Under the pieces are notes generated by a model, which was not told where the DNA came from, did no database searches, and saw only the letters and a list, made by a program, of their open reading frames with translations. 64,000 nt of DNA from Acidobacteriota bacterium (GTDB lineage Bacteria; Acidobacteriota; Blastocatellia; Pyrinomonadales; Pyrinomonadaceae). This document shows, in pieces, positions 16,823 through 25,880 of this stretch; position 1 is the stretch's first letter; each line of letters starts with the position of its first letter. The stretch spans positions 1 through 64,000 of the forward strand of contig JAEWFC010000038.1 of NCBI GenBank assembly GCA_023389035.1, given 5' to 3'. The translations under genes were made by a program, and so were the position numbers.

Positions 16823-19471
16823 ATGCCCGAAAATAGCTGGGAAAGAATTAAAGACATCGTGGATGGTGCGATCGGACTTAGCCCCGAGGAGCGGCCGTCT
16901 TATATCGCAGATGCGTGTAACGGTGACGCAAATATCCGCCGCGAGGTTGAATCGCTTCTCTCGTCCTTTGAAAAGGCTGACAGCTTCTTGGAAGTTCCCG
17001 CATTCGGCCGGCCGACACTTCGCATTAAGACATTGGAAAAAGGCGAGATGATCGGTCGTTACGAGATAGTAAGAAAACTCGGTGAGGGCGGTATGGGGAG
17101 TGTCTATCTGGCTCGTGACCGCGAACTCGATCGGGCTGTCGCGATCAAGGTGCTTCACTCGCAAAACGAACGGCACGAGGATAACGTCCAGCGTTTTGCA
17201 CGCGAAGCAAAGGCTGCTTCTGCACTGAATCATCCGAATATACTTACCATTTACGAGATCGGTGAATTCGAGGGTTCACCATACATTGTCAGTGAATATA
17301 TCGAGGGCGTCACGCTCCGAGACAAGCTCAGGACCGACCAGCCCGATCTTCGTACCGTGCTCGACGTCTCACGGCAGATAGCAGGGGCACTTGCCGCAGC
17401 ACATAAGGCCCGTATTGTGCATAGGGACATCAAGCCGGAAAACATCATTGTGCGTGACGATGGTTATGTCAAAGTTCTGGACTTCGGACTCGCGAAGCTC
17501 ATCGAGGATCGCCCGGGTGGGTTACCGGCGCTCAACGAGAGCGCCGAGACGGTTTCGGGAATCATTCTCGGTACGGTCAATTATATGTCTCCCGAACAGG
17601 CCCGCGGCGAAAAGGTCGATGAACGCACGGACATTTTCAGTTTCGGTGCTGTGATCTACGAAATGATCACAGGAAAGGCGCCGTTCGCCGGCAACTCGAT
17701 GCCCGAGACTTTTGCAAACCTCGTGGATCGCGAACCGGAACCGATCAATGCCTGCGTTTCGGGAGTTCCGGATGAGATCGGACGGATCACCTCAAAAATG
17801 CTCGAAAAGCGTCGTGAGGATCGATATCAATCGGTTCGCGAAGCTGAGGAAGACCTGAAGAAGTTGGCCAATCAGGTCTCAGGTTCATCCTTTGAAAGAC
17901 GTCGGCAGCCGGATAGCGAGAATCAGACCGTGTTGTTGCAGCAGACAACAGGGGGCGGCGGCAATACAACGGCCGAAACCACAAACTCACCCGCTCAATG
18001 GTATCGCGGTTGGCCGGCAGTCGCGGCTCTCGGTCTTCTGCTGGTTACTATTGGCGTTGGTGGATACTTTTTGTGGCAAGGCTCGGTATTTTCAGTTGGA
18101 GAGATCCGCTCGGTCGCAGTGATGCCCTTTGTAAATGAAAGTGGTAATCCTGATATCGAGTACCTTAGTGACGGCATGACCGACACTCTCATCAGCAGTC
18201 TGTCAGAACTTCCCAACATTAAGGTAAAGGCCCGCACATCGGTCTTTCGATACAAAGGCAAAGACATCGATCCTAAAGCGATCGGCCGCGAGCTTAGCGT
18301 GCAGGCGATCATCAATGGCCGCGTGGCCCAGCGCGACGGGCGGACGAGTGTCATTGTTGAAGTGGTCGATACCGAAACCGAGGACGTGATCTTCAGCACG
18401 TCGTATAACAAAGAGCAGTCCGATCTTATTGCCCTGCAGAAGGATATCGCACGCGACGTCTCAGGTAAGCTGAAAAATAAGCTCTCCGCCGCTGATACGG
18501 CAAGAGTAACGAAGACCCACACTGCCGATCCCGAAGCCCTTCAGCTTTATCTTAGAGGGCAGTTCTACGCTCACAAAGGCGGCCGCAGCAATGTATTGCA
18601 GGCGATCGACTTTTTCAATAAGGCCATCGAAAAGGACCCGAACTACGCGCTGGCATATGCCGGCCTCGCGCTGACGTACGATTCATATGATCTGTACAAC
18701 ATCGCCCCGCGTACAGAGTACGAGCCAAAAGCTCGTGCGGCAGCCATGCGTGCCGTCGAGCTTGACGACTCTCTGGCCGAGGCCCATGTTGCATCAGGAA
18801 AGTTTCAGTCGGGACCTCCCGCGGAACAGGAGTTTCGTCGTGCGATCGAACTCGATCCGAATAATGCTGAGGCCCACCACGCCCTTTGCGTGCTGCTTAC
18901 CTACACCAAACGATTCGATGAAGCGATCGCGGAAGGCAAGAAGGCTCAGGAACTCGATCCGTTGTCGTCTATTATCACTACGGATCTCGGGGTAGCATAC
19001 GCCTTTGGCCGACGCACAGATGAAGCCGTCGAAATATTCACTCGCGCTCATGAAATGGACCCGGCGCTGTTTGTGCCGCTTGGATATCTGGGTTTCGCTC
19101 AGACATTGAAAGGTCAGAACACCGAAGCTGTTGCGACATTCCGAAAAGCTATCGAAGTTAGCAACGGAGCTCCGAACGCCAAATCTCATTTGGCCTATGC
19201 TCTCGCAAAGACCGGGCAGCGAGACGAAGCTTTAAAATTGATCGATGAGCTTAAGCAACAGGCCGCCCGGGAGTACGTTTCGAGCTTTCACTTTGCAGTA
19301 CCGCAAATAGCGCTCGGCGATCACGATGAGGCATTCTTCTGGCTAGAAAAGGGTGTCGCTGAGCAAAGCATAACCCTTGCGTCGCTGGATGTTCATCCCT
19401 GGTATGATGATATTCGTTCCGATCCCAGGTTTGCGACGCTTTTGAATCGCCTCAGGTCTCAGAACCCGTAG
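16823..19471 (+). CDS. Receptor-type Ser/Thr protein kinase with CsgG-like and TPR domains
   Basis: 882 residues. The kinase domain spans about 80-350: glycine loop KLGEGGMGSVYLA, Lys109 in VAIKVL, HRDIKPEN with Asp202, DFG at 220 and YMSPEQARG. After a Gln/Gly-rich linker comes one membrane segment (398-418). The extracytoplasmic part starts with a CsgG/FlgO-like domain (IRSVAVMPFVNESG, YLSDGMTDTLISSL) to about 540, then TPR-like repeats to the end. This architecture is common in Acidobacteria. The first 75 residues resemble the helical N-terminus of such kinases (LSPEERPSYIADAC). It probably senses envelope signals; targets are unknown. Confidence 0.9.
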   Translation: MPENSWERIKDIVDGAIGLSPEERPSYIADACNGDANIRREVESLLSSFEKADSFLEVPAFGRPTLRIKTLEKGEMIGRYEIVRKLGEGGMGSVYLARDRELDRAVAIKVLHSQNERHEDNVQRFAREAKAASALNHPNILTIYEIGEFEGSPYIVSEYIEGVTLRDKLRTDQPDLRTVLDVSRQIAGALAAAHKARIVHRDIKPENIIVRDDGYVKVLDFGLAKLIEDRPGGLPALNESAETVSGIILGTVNYMSPEQARGEKVDERTDIFSFGAVIYEMITGKAPFAGNSMPETFANLVDREPEPINACVSGVPDEIGRITSKMLEKRREDRYQSVREAEEDLKKLANQVSGSSFERRRQPDSENQTVLLQQTTGGGGNTTAETTNSPAQWYRGWPAVAALGLLLVTIGVGGYFLWQGSVFSVGEIRSVAVMPFVNESGNPDIEYLSDGMTDTLISSLSELPNIKVKARTSVFRYKGKDIDPKAIGRELSVQAIINGRVAQRDGRTSVIVEVVDTETEDVIFSTSYNKEQSDLIALQKDIARDVSGKLKNKLSAADTARVTKTHTADPEALQLYLRGQFYAHKGGRSNVLQAIDFFNKAIEKDPNYALAYAGLALTYDSYDLYNIAPRTEYEPKARAAAMRAVELDDSLAEAHVASGKFQSGPPAEQEFRRAIELDPNNAEAHHALCVLLTYTKRFDEAIAEGKKAQELDPLSSIITTDLGVAYAFGRRTDEAVEIFTRAHEMDPALFVPLGYLGFAQTLKGQNTEAVATFRKAIEVSNGAPNAKSHLAYALAKTGQRDEALKLIDELKQQAAREYVSSFHFAVPQIALGDHDEAFFWLEKGVAEQSITLASLDVHPWYDDIRSDPRFATLLNRLRSQNP

Positions 19472-19499
19472 AGTTGCCGCCGCAGATCTACCCCCTCTT

Positions 19500-19527
19500 T
19501 TGCCGCACTACCCTTTTCCGCTACAAT
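19500..19527 (+). promoter_or_regulatory. Possible promoter of asnS
   Basis: TTGCCG (19500-19505) lies 16 bases before TACAAT (19522-19527). This would give a leader of about 28 bases before the ATG at 19562. Confidence 0.4.
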
Positions 19528-19561
19528 CTTACTTTTGCGAAAAGTCAGTAAAATAAGGTAA

Positions 19562-20872
19562 ATGCGTCAGATATATATTAACGAACTAAGAAACCATGTT
19601 GGCGATGAGGTCACCCTGAAAGGCTGGCTTTACAACTCGCGTTCGAGCGGTAAGCTCGTTTTCCTGCAGCTTCGTGACGGTACGGGCACGGTCCAGTGCG
19701 TCGTCTTCAAACCTAATAACGAAGAGCTTTTTGATACCGCTAAGTCTGTCGGGCAGGAATCTTCGATCATTGTAACCGGGACTGTCAAAGAAGATGCTCG
19801 CTCGCCGATAGGCGTTGAGCTTGACGTCACCGGGCTTGAAGTGCTGCAGAACGTTCATGACTATCCGATCACGCCCAAAGAGCACGGTACCGAGTTCCTG
19901 ATGGACCACCGCCATCTGTGGATCCGGTCCAAGAAACAGCATGCGGTGCTAAAGGTCCGTCACACCGTCATCAAAGCGGTCCGCGATTACTTTGACGAGA
20001 ACGGCTTCACGCTTGCTGACACGCCGATCTTCACGCCGGCCGCGTGCGAGGGCACTACGACGCTCTTTGAGGTCGATTACTTCGGCGATGATAAAGCGTA
20101 TCTAACGCAGTCCGGCCAGCTTTACAACGAAGCTACGGCTGCGGCCTTCGGTAAGTCCTACGCATTTGGCCCCACCTTTCGTGCCGAGAAGTCGAAGACC
20201 CGCCGACACCTGACCGAATTCTGGATGGTCGAGCCTGAGGTCGCTTACGCCGGCTATGAAGACATGATGGACCTCGGCGAAGGCCTGATACTTTTCATCG
20301 TTGACCGGGTGTTGAACGACCGCAAGCTTGAGCTTGCCGCTCTCGAACGCGATACCGCCGTGCTCGAAGCCATCAAGGGCCCGTTCCCGCGTCTGCATTA
20401 CGATGACGCGGTCAAGATGCTGCAGGAAGGCCACGCGAAAGGCGAGCTTGAGAACAATTTTGAATGGGGCGGCGATTTCGGCTCGCCTGACGAGACGTAT
20501 CTCTCGAAACAGTTCGGCCTGCCGGTCTTTGTGCACCACTTCCCCACCGCGATCAAAGGCTTTTACTTTGAGGTCGACAAAGATCGCCCCGAATGTGCGC
20601 TCGGCATCGACCTGCTCGCTCCTGAAGGCTACGGCGAGATCATCGGCGGCGGCGAACGCGCGACCTCGCTCGAGTATCTCGAATCGCAGCTCAAGCACCA
20701 CGGCCTGCCGCAAGAGATATTCGAATGGTATCTCGACCTCCGCCGCTACGGCAGCGTCCCGCATGCCGGCTTCGGAATGGGCATCGAACGCACCGTCGCC
20801 TGGATGTGCGGCATAGAACACGTCCGGGAAACAATTCCCTTCCCGAGAATGCTGTATCGCCTGCGACCTTAG
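19562..20872 (+). CDS. asnS: Asparaginyl-tRNA synthetase
   Basis: 436-residue class II synthetase that charges tRNA-Asn. It has an N-terminal OB-fold anticodon domain (residues 1-100, VTLKGWLYNSRSSGKLVFLQLRDG). The class II core follows: motif 2 GPTFRAEKSKTRRHLTEFWM and motif 3 AGFGMGIERTVAWMCG near the C-terminus. Length and the ending IPFPRMLYRLRP match AsnRS and not AspRS. It is a single gene ended by a strong terminator. Confidence 0.95.
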   Translation: MRQIYINELRNHVGDEVTLKGWLYNSRSSGKLVFLQLRDGTGTVQCVVFKPNNEELFDTAKSVGQESSIIVTGTVKEDARSPIGVELDVTGLEVLQNVHDYPITPKEHGTEFLMDHRHLWIRSKKQHAVLKVRHTVIKAVRDYFDENGFTLADTPIFTPAACEGTTTLFEVDYFGDDKAYLTQSGQLYNEATAAAFGKSYAFGPTFRAEKSKTRRHLTEFWMVEPEVAYAGYEDMMDLGEGLILFIVDRVLNDRKLELAALERDTAVLEAIKGPFPRLHYDDAVKMLQEGHAKGELENNFEWGGDFGSPDETYLSKQFGLPVFVHHFPTAIKGFYFEVDKDRPECALGIDLLAPEGYGEIIGGGERATSLEYLESQLKHHGLPQEIFEWYLDLRRYGSVPHAGFGMGIERTVAWMCGIEHVRETIPFPRMLYRLRP

Positions 20873-20916
20873 GAAATTCGGGTCTGGCTTCACAACGATC
20901 TTAACGGAAAATAATG

Positions 20917-20945
20917 AAAGAGCGCCTATCAGGCGCTCTTTTTTG
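20917..20945 (+). terminator. Intrinsic terminator of asnS
   Basis: AAAGAGCGCCT pairs with AGGCGCTCTTT with a very short loop and is followed by T6. Confidence 0.88.
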
Positions 20946-21239
20946 GTGGATTCGGCAACCCACAGGCCGCGACAGGCGGTTGAGGTTGTTGATCGTGCGA
21001 TGACCCAATTGTGCTGCAGCGGCTTCTGTTCTGTGGTTCCTGCGTAATAGGTCTGCGTGATCTATGTTCGATGTTTGTTTGCCACTGAAGACACAGAAGA
21101 AGAAACAGACCGTCACGCATGGCAGCCCAACACAGGCAGAAACACGACCGGTAGGGAGTGTGTTTTTCCCGTCTCGGGGGAATCAGCGATATTAAAGGCA
21201 AGAACACCCTTGCTACCGCGCGGGTTTCCGCCTGTGTCG
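20946..21239 (+). other. Region without a recognisable gene, upstream of the repeat array
   Basis: No reading frame here has a ribosome site or recognisable product. A stretch near 21077-21105 (CACTGAAGACACAGAAGAAG) looks like the low-complexity ACACAGA-rich motif often seen in non-coding DNA of slow-growing bacteria. Open frames that begin here extend only because the array that follows has a period divisible by three. Confidence 0.5.
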
Positions 21240-21638
21240 CCAATATTATTTCTGGTGAAGGGCTTGTTAGCTTCTAACTTGGGCTTATTATTTTTGGTGA
21301 AGGGCTTGTTAGCTTCTAACTTGAGCTTATTATTTTTGGTGAAGGGCTTGTTAGCTTCTAGCTTGGCCGTATTATTTTTGGTGAAGGGCTTGTTAGCTTC
21401 TAACTTGGCCTTATTATTTTTGGTGAAGGGCAAGATGAACGTGATCTTGCCCAAGTTGAGCGTGATCAGAGCCAAGATGAACGTGATCTTGCCCAAGTTC
21501 AGCGTGAATAAGGCCAGGTTGAGCGTATTGTGGGCCAACATCGCGGTGACGAAGCCCGAGTTGACGGTGATCAAGGGCAAGATCAACGTGATCACGGCCG
21601 TTGTAAGCGTAATGAGACGTCGAACGCGGCGAATGAGG
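21240..21638. repeat. Tandem array with 21-bp period (locus A, about 19 units)
   Basis: Nineteen consecutive 21-base units. Units 1-9 alternate two forms, GGCTTATTATTTTTGGTGAA(G) and GGCTTGTTAGCTTCTAACTT(G), giving near-perfect 42-base super-repeats from 21261 to 21428. Units 10-19 switch to a GC-rich form with consensus near GCCAAGnTnAnCGTGATnAAG. The phase never slips. Both strands stay open across the array because 21 is a multiple of 3, giving seven-residue periodic peptides (LLFLVKG/LLASNLA on plus, TLNLGKI/TFILPFT on minus). There is no ribosome site or recognisable protein, so it is annotated as a DNA repeat. An AT-rich array with the same period lies at 46012-46305. Confidence 0.85.
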
Positions 21639-21654
21639 TTTGAGATGGTGTGAG

Positions 21655-21995
21655 ATCGCGCCGCATCGCGACGCTTGATGGTAGCCGTGGGTGATAACCC
21701 ACGGAATGTTGGACGCGCGGCCCCGTCGCATCGCGACGATTCACCGTAGATCAACGTCGGTCGTGGTTTACGGCGATGAACCGTCGCTGACGCGACGCCG
21801 ATGTTTGGCGGCCTGACCGTGGGTTGTCACCCACGGCTACAATGACCTGGTCGCTACGCGACATAAGAATACCTACGGAGATCAATCGTCGCTGACGCGA
21901 CGCCGATGTTTGGCGGCCCAACCGTGGGTTGTCACCCACGGCTACAATGACCTGGTCGCTACGCGACAAAAAAGCCTCAACGGCTACAACGATCC
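21655..21995. repeat. REP/MITE-like units of three hairpins, two nearly identical 105-bp copies plus decayed copies
   Basis: Two direct copies begin at 21782 and 21887. Each holds three hairpins: CGTCGC-TGAC-GCGACG, CCGTGGGT-TGTC-ACCCACGG and GTCGC-TAC-GCGAC. A degenerate copy lies before them (CCGTGGGT-GATA-ACCCACGG at 21685-21704; CGTCGCATCGCGACG near 21727) and fragments follow to about 22015. Such palindromic units resemble REP sequences mobilised by IS200-like (RAYT) transposases. No transposase gene is in the window, so these would be non-autonomous. Confidence 0.8.
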
Positions 21996-22101
21996 GGTTG
22001 CATCGCGATCAAGGAACGGTTACCCGGCAAATAATTCCGTGACCGACGAGTCTCCTTCGCGGGCCTGTAGATAAGCAGATCATTAATAGTTGGCATGCGA
22101 T

Positions 22102-22968
22102 CTATTGCGGGCGCCCGACGCCTACTGCGAAGTCCACAATGGCATTCACAAGCGCTTCGGGACGGTCTTTCTGTATCCAATGGCCCGAACTGTGGACGAA
22201 GAGAACGCTTCCGCGTTTCAGTTTCTGTTTCGCAACGTTCTCGGCATGCGTTTTGGCTTCCGTGAGATCGGCAGCTGATATTTGATTTGAAACATCGTCC
22301 GGAATTGCCACGATCAGAAGCGTTGGTATGGTTATTTTCGGATAAAGTTCGTCAGGGTCGTGGTCGCGGCTCCCCTTTTCGATCGCTGCAGCCCTTTCAC
22401 AGCGTTTGCGATTGGTCGAGCAAGTAGGTTGTGCGATGGCCTCGCCTTCGCTTGCCGGCTGTTTTGGCCAAAATCCGCCGTCGACTAGTATGATCGAGCG
22501 TAGCATATCTGGCTCGGCAGCCGCCGCAGACATCGCCGCCGCAGCGCCGGCAGAATGTCCGACAACAATGACCTCACGCAGATTCAAAGCGCTTGCCAGA
22601 TGCAACAAATCACTACCAAGCGTCGCAACATCATAACCGGTCGACGGCTTTGTCGTCTGCCCCGAACCGCGTCGGTCAGGCGCAATGACCCTGTAGCCGC
22701 GTGTCGCAAGCGAAGAACCCACCGCGGCCCACGTTTCGGAAGTGTCGAACAGACCGTGCAGCAGGATGATCGGCTGTTTGCCTTCGCGGTTCCACTCGCG
22801 ATAGTAAATGCGAATATCCTTTGTCTTTAGATAGCGGCCCGCGGGTCGGATCGAAGCAATTTCTCGCTCAGGCGGCGTCGCGCCGCTCTGAGCACGGGCT
22901 GCACTGATCGCGAGCATGCAAAAAATGAGAGCTGCGTATCGCTGCATATTTATCATCGCCGGACCCAT
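22102..22968 (-). CDS. Secreted alpha/beta hydrolase
   Basis: 288 residues. A signal peptide ends at about residue 26 (ISAARAQ). The fold is clear: oxyanion strand PIILLHGLFDTSETW, nucleophile elbow VVGHSAGAAA (Ser), acid Asp in LLIVAIPDD and catalytic His in SSGHWIQKDRPE. Substrates of this broad class (esters, lactones, haloalkanes, epoxides) cannot be told apart here. In-frame ATGs at 22956 and 22947 are also possible starts; none has a good ribosome site. The gene stands alone beside the hairpin repeats. Confidence 0.82.
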   Translation of the reverse strand: MGPAMINMQRYAALIFCMLAISAARAQSGATPPEREIASIRPAGRYLKTKDIRIYYREWNREGKQPIILLHGLFDTSETWAAVGSSLATRGYRVIAPDRRGSGQTTKPSTGYDVATLGSDLLHLASALNLREVIVVGHSAGAAAAMSAAAAEPDMLRSIILVDGGFWPKQPASEGEAIAQPTCSTNRKRCERAAAIEKGSRDHDPDELYPKITIPTLLIVAIPDDVSNQISAADLTEAKTHAENVAKQKLKRGSVLFVHSSGHWIQKDRPEALVNAIVDFAVGVGRPQ

Positions 22969-23245
22969 CGAGATATCTCGTCGAACGGTCTACACACTTG
23001 GAAGATCCTCGGTTACGGATTATCTTTTACCCGATGGAGCTTATTGTTGCAATCTTAAATGAGCGGTTGAGAATGTTTCTGACAAAATGGAGACCGTGAG
23101 TCTCGGGGCTCTGCGTATTGATCTGAGAAAAAGGGCAGAAATGCTGCAGATGATGACGAAGGTGCGATCGAGGCTATGATTTTTTATCGCGCCAATGTCC
23201 CCGGCGAACAAAGTTCGGGATTAATGTGAGTGATACACGAGCGCA
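22969..23245 (+). other. Intergenic region, no supported gene
   Basis: The stretch separates two divergent genes. It contains one 30-codon frame (23087-23179) without a ribosome site or similarity I can recognise, and no clear hairpin. It presumably holds the promoters of both flanking genes. Confidence 0.4.
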
Positions 23246-23716
23246 ATGGCCATTTATAAAGCGAAGATCAGTTGGCGATCGGATTCGCCGGAGACGTTTA
23301 CTCGAAACAGGTACTCACGCGGGCACGTGTGGGAGTTTGACGAGGGCGTGAGCGTGCCTGCATCGAGCTCGGTCCACGCCGTTCCGCTTCCCTTTTCGGT
23401 TGCGGCGGCCGTCGATCCGGAAGAGGCTCTGGTCGCGTCGGCTTCGTCGTGTCATATGCTGACCTTTCTGTGGCTGGCGGCAAAGGCGGGCTTTCGCATT
23501 GATTCCTACACGGACGAAGCCGCGGGCGAAATGACCGCCGATGCGAACGGACGGCAGTACATTTCGAAGATAATCCTCGATCCCGTGATCGAATGGGCCG
23601 GCGACAAGCAACCTACGGACGCCGAGATCGCAGACCTGCATCACGCCGCCCACGAACAATGCTACATCGCGAATTCCATCAAGGCGGAGATCGATGTCGC
23701 CCAGCCGGGAAATTAA
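23246..23716 (+). CDS. OsmC/Ohr-family peroxidase-like protein
   Basis: 156 residues of the OsmC fold, a cytoplasmic thiol peroxidase family acting on organic hydroperoxides. The two family cysteines are seen: Cys69 in ASASSCHMLTFLWLA and the second in HHAAHEQCYIANSI near residue 141. An Arg/Glu environment is present (PEEALVASASSC). It belongs to the general OsmC-like group, not clearly Ohr. The next gene starts 23 bases later, so co-transcription is possible. Confidence 0.87.
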   Translation: MAIYKAKISWRSDSPETFTRNRYSRGHVWEFDEGVSVPASSSVHAVPLPFSVAAAVDPEEALVASASSCHMLTFLWLAAKAGFRIDSYTDEAAGEMTADANGRQYISKIILDPVIEWAGDKQPTDAEIADLHHAAHEQCYIANSIKAEIDVAQPGN

Positions 23717-23739
23717 GTGTGCGGGCCTGATCAGAGCAA

Positions 23740-25002
23740 ATGCAGGGCATTATGACGAACATTCATCTCAAACAGCGGTTGCTGCTGCTCGTGTTGGTAG
23801 TGATCGGGGCGGCGAGCGCAGCCCCGTCACAGAAGCCGATCAACGATCTCGACACTACGGTGATCCTGATAGCGATCGATGGCTTTCGTTTTGATTATTT
23901 TCAGAAGCACAGCCCTGCCACGATCAACTCGCTCGCAAAGAGCGGCGTTCGTGCCCGATGGATGACGCCTTCGTTCCCGACAAAGACGTTCCCGAACTTT
24001 TACACGGTCGCAACGGGCCTGTATCCGGCCAATCACGGGCTGGTCGAGAACAACGTCTGGGATTTCGACACTCTATTCACGATGAGCAAGCGTGAAGAGG
24101 TGGAGAACTCGCGTTGGTGGCTGGGCGAACCTATATGGGTCACGGCTGAAAAGAATAATATCCGTACCGCTGCGATGTTTTATCCGGGCACCGAGACCGC
24201 GATCGGCGGAAAACATCCGACGTATTGGTACCGTTACGATCATGATAAGCCGCGTGAGGAACGCGTTGATCAGGTTCTGAGGTGGCTCGACCTGCCAAAA
24301 CGCGAGCGGCCGCAATTTATCACGCTCTATTTTCACGATATTGACACGGCAGGCCACGACTACGGCCCGAACGCCCCCGAAACATACGCCGCTGTGCAAA
24401 AGGTCGACGCGATGATCGAACGTCTCGTCCGCGGGCTGAAGGAGCGAGAAGTGTTTGGCAAGGTCAACCTGATACTTTTTTCTGATCACGGCATGGCCGA
24501 GACGAACTGGCGTAATGTCGTGCTAGTCGATGACCACATTGACCTTAACGATACCGAACGCATCATTTGGACGTTTGAGATACTGCAGATATTTCCCAAA
24601 CCGGGCAAAGACGACGAGCTTATCGCGAAACTCGGAAAGGCCAGGAACATGAGGTGCTGGAAAAAGGCGGACATACCGGAAAGGCTTAACTACAGGAACG
24701 GCAAACGTGTTGCACCTATCGTCTGTTCGGCGGACGAAGGTTGGATAATCTCAAGCAAGGACCGCTATGCGGAGATGCTGAAACGCGGCGGCATCGACAG
24801 GCCGCACGGCGGGCACGGCTATGACAATGATCTTGATTCGATGCGAGCGATGTTTGTGGCACACGGGCGTGCGTTCAAGCGATCGTTCACCGCAGAAGCC
24901 TTCCCCAACGTCGATGTTTATGAATTGATGTGCAGGATATTGGGCATAGAGCCCGCGCCGAACGACGGCAAGCTCGGCCGCGTGAAGAAAATGCTGCGCT
25001 AG
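23740..25002 (+). CDS. Secreted nucleotide pyrophosphatase/phosphodiesterase (alkaline phosphatase superfamily)
   Basis: 420 residues with a signal peptide (LLLLVLVVIGAASAAPS). Features of the NPP family are the metal Asp in IAIDGFRFDYF, the Thr nucleophile in SFPTKTFPNFYTVATG, metal ligands in DIDTAGHDYGPN and FSDHGM, and a further His in GGHGYDND. These enzymes use two zincs to hydrolyse nucleotide or phospholipid phosphodiesters outside the cytoplasm. The next ATG (23752, MTNIHLK) is an alternative start. It converges with the metallophosphoesterase gene and overlaps it by 4 bases. Confidence 0.88.
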   Translation: MQGIMTNIHLKQRLLLLVLVVIGAASAAPSQKPINDLDTTVILIAIDGFRFDYFQKHSPATINSLAKSGVRARWMTPSFPTKTFPNFYTVATGLYPANHGLVENNVWDFDTLFTMSKREEVENSRWWLGEPIWVTAEKNNIRTAAMFYPGTETAIGGKHPTYWYRYDHDKPREERVDQVLRWLDLPKRERPQFITLYFHDIDTAGHDYGPNAPETYAAVQKVDAMIERLVRGLKEREVFGKVNLILFSDHGMAETNWRNVVLVDDHIDLNDTERIIWTFEILQIFPKPGKDDELIAKLGKARNMRCWKKADIPERLNYRNGKRVAPIVCSADEGWIISSKDRYAEMLKRGGIDRPHGGHGYDNDLDSMRAMFVAHGRAFKRSFTAEAFPNVDVYELMCRILGIEPAPNDGKLGRVKKMLR

Positions 25003-25880
25003 TCCGCGCGTTTGAGCGTCAGTACCGCGACCTCCGGCGGGACCATGAACCTGAAGGGCAAAATGCTCGTCCCAAGGCCGGTCGTGACGAACATATCCTT
25101 GCCGTGTTCTTTCACGTGGCCGGCAGCGTATTTATGGCCGAACGACGACGGCACCATCGGCGGCCCGAGAATAGGAAGCCAGATCTGTCCGCCGTGGGAA
25201 TGGCCGGCGATCATCAGTCTGAAGTCCTCGCCGGGATTCTTATAGTGATTGATCACCTGAAATATGTCAGGGCTGTGCTGAAGCACGATGATATCGCCGC
25301 GGCGGCCGTCCGCAGCGAATAGCTTTTTCATATCCTGATCGTACGTGTACCAGGAATTAAGCTGCATATGGTCTTTCAGGCCGAGCAGCCGCAGTGTCTT
25401 CCCGTTGTGTTCGATCGCAGCTATCTCGTTTTGCAGCACATTGATCCCGGCGTTCTTTAATGCACGTGCAACACGATCAATTCCATAAAAGCCATCGTGA
25501 TTCCCGAGCACGGCAAAGACGCCGTAACGCGACCTAAGCGGACGTATAAGCTCGGCAACCTCTTCGATCTCGAGAGGTTTGCTCGGCCACGCCGCCCCGT
25601 GAGCGACGTAATCGCCGAGTATGACGACAATGTCCGCATCAAGCGCATTTACACGCTCGACCATGCGGGAAATGTTCGCAGGCGAGCTGCCGTTAGACCC
25701 GCCGTGGATGTCGGAGATCGCAGCAATTCGCAATCCGTCAAAAGCCGGGTCAAGTGCGGGCAGCTCGAGCAGGTGTTCATTAACGACCAGCCGGTTCGGC
25801 TCGACGAAATAGGAATAACCGAGCAAAAGCAGAGCGATCGCGAACCCGGCGAGGATGTAGTTCCGAGAACGTCTGATCAT
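24999..25880 (-). CDS. Membrane-anchored metallophosphoesterase, copy 1
   Basis: 293 residues. One N-terminal membrane segment (about 9-26) is followed by a calcineurin-like phosphoesterase domain: AAISDIHGG, VVILGDYV, LGNHDGF, and the metal His pairs in MIAGHSHGGQIW. The set DxH-GDxxx-GNHD-GHxHGG is complete, so it should be active. This subfamily (YkuE-like) is often tied to cell-envelope phospholipid or nucleotide phosphoesters; the substrate is unknown. The gene starts within the stop of copy 2 (ATGA overlap at 25877-25880). Confidence 0.87.
   Translation of the reverse strand: MIRRSRNYILAGFAIALLLLGYSYFVEPNRLVVNEHLLELPALDPAFDGLRIAAISDIHGGSNGSSPANISRMVERVNALDADIVVILGDYVAHGAAWPSKPLEIEEVAELIRPLRSRYGVFAVLGNHDGFYGIDRVARALKNAGINVLQNEIAAIEHNGKTLRLLGLKDHMQLNSWYTYDQDMKKLFAADGRRGDIIVLQHSPDIFQVINHYKNPGEDFRLMIAGHSHGGQIWLPILGPPMVPSSFGHKYAAGHVKEHGKDMFVTTGLGTSILPFRFMVPPEVAVLTLKRAD

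Noticed and set aside
21240..21638. CRISPR array
   Set aside because: Units are contiguous 21-mers with no spacers, and no cas genes are present.
21057..21653. 198-codon plus-strand frame with heptad repeats
   Set aside because: It is open mainly because the repeat period is a multiple of three. There is no ribosome site and the other strand is open too (21113-21754).
23087..23179. 30-codon frame before the OsmC gene
   Set aside because: No ribosome site, no conserved motif, and short enough to arise by chance.
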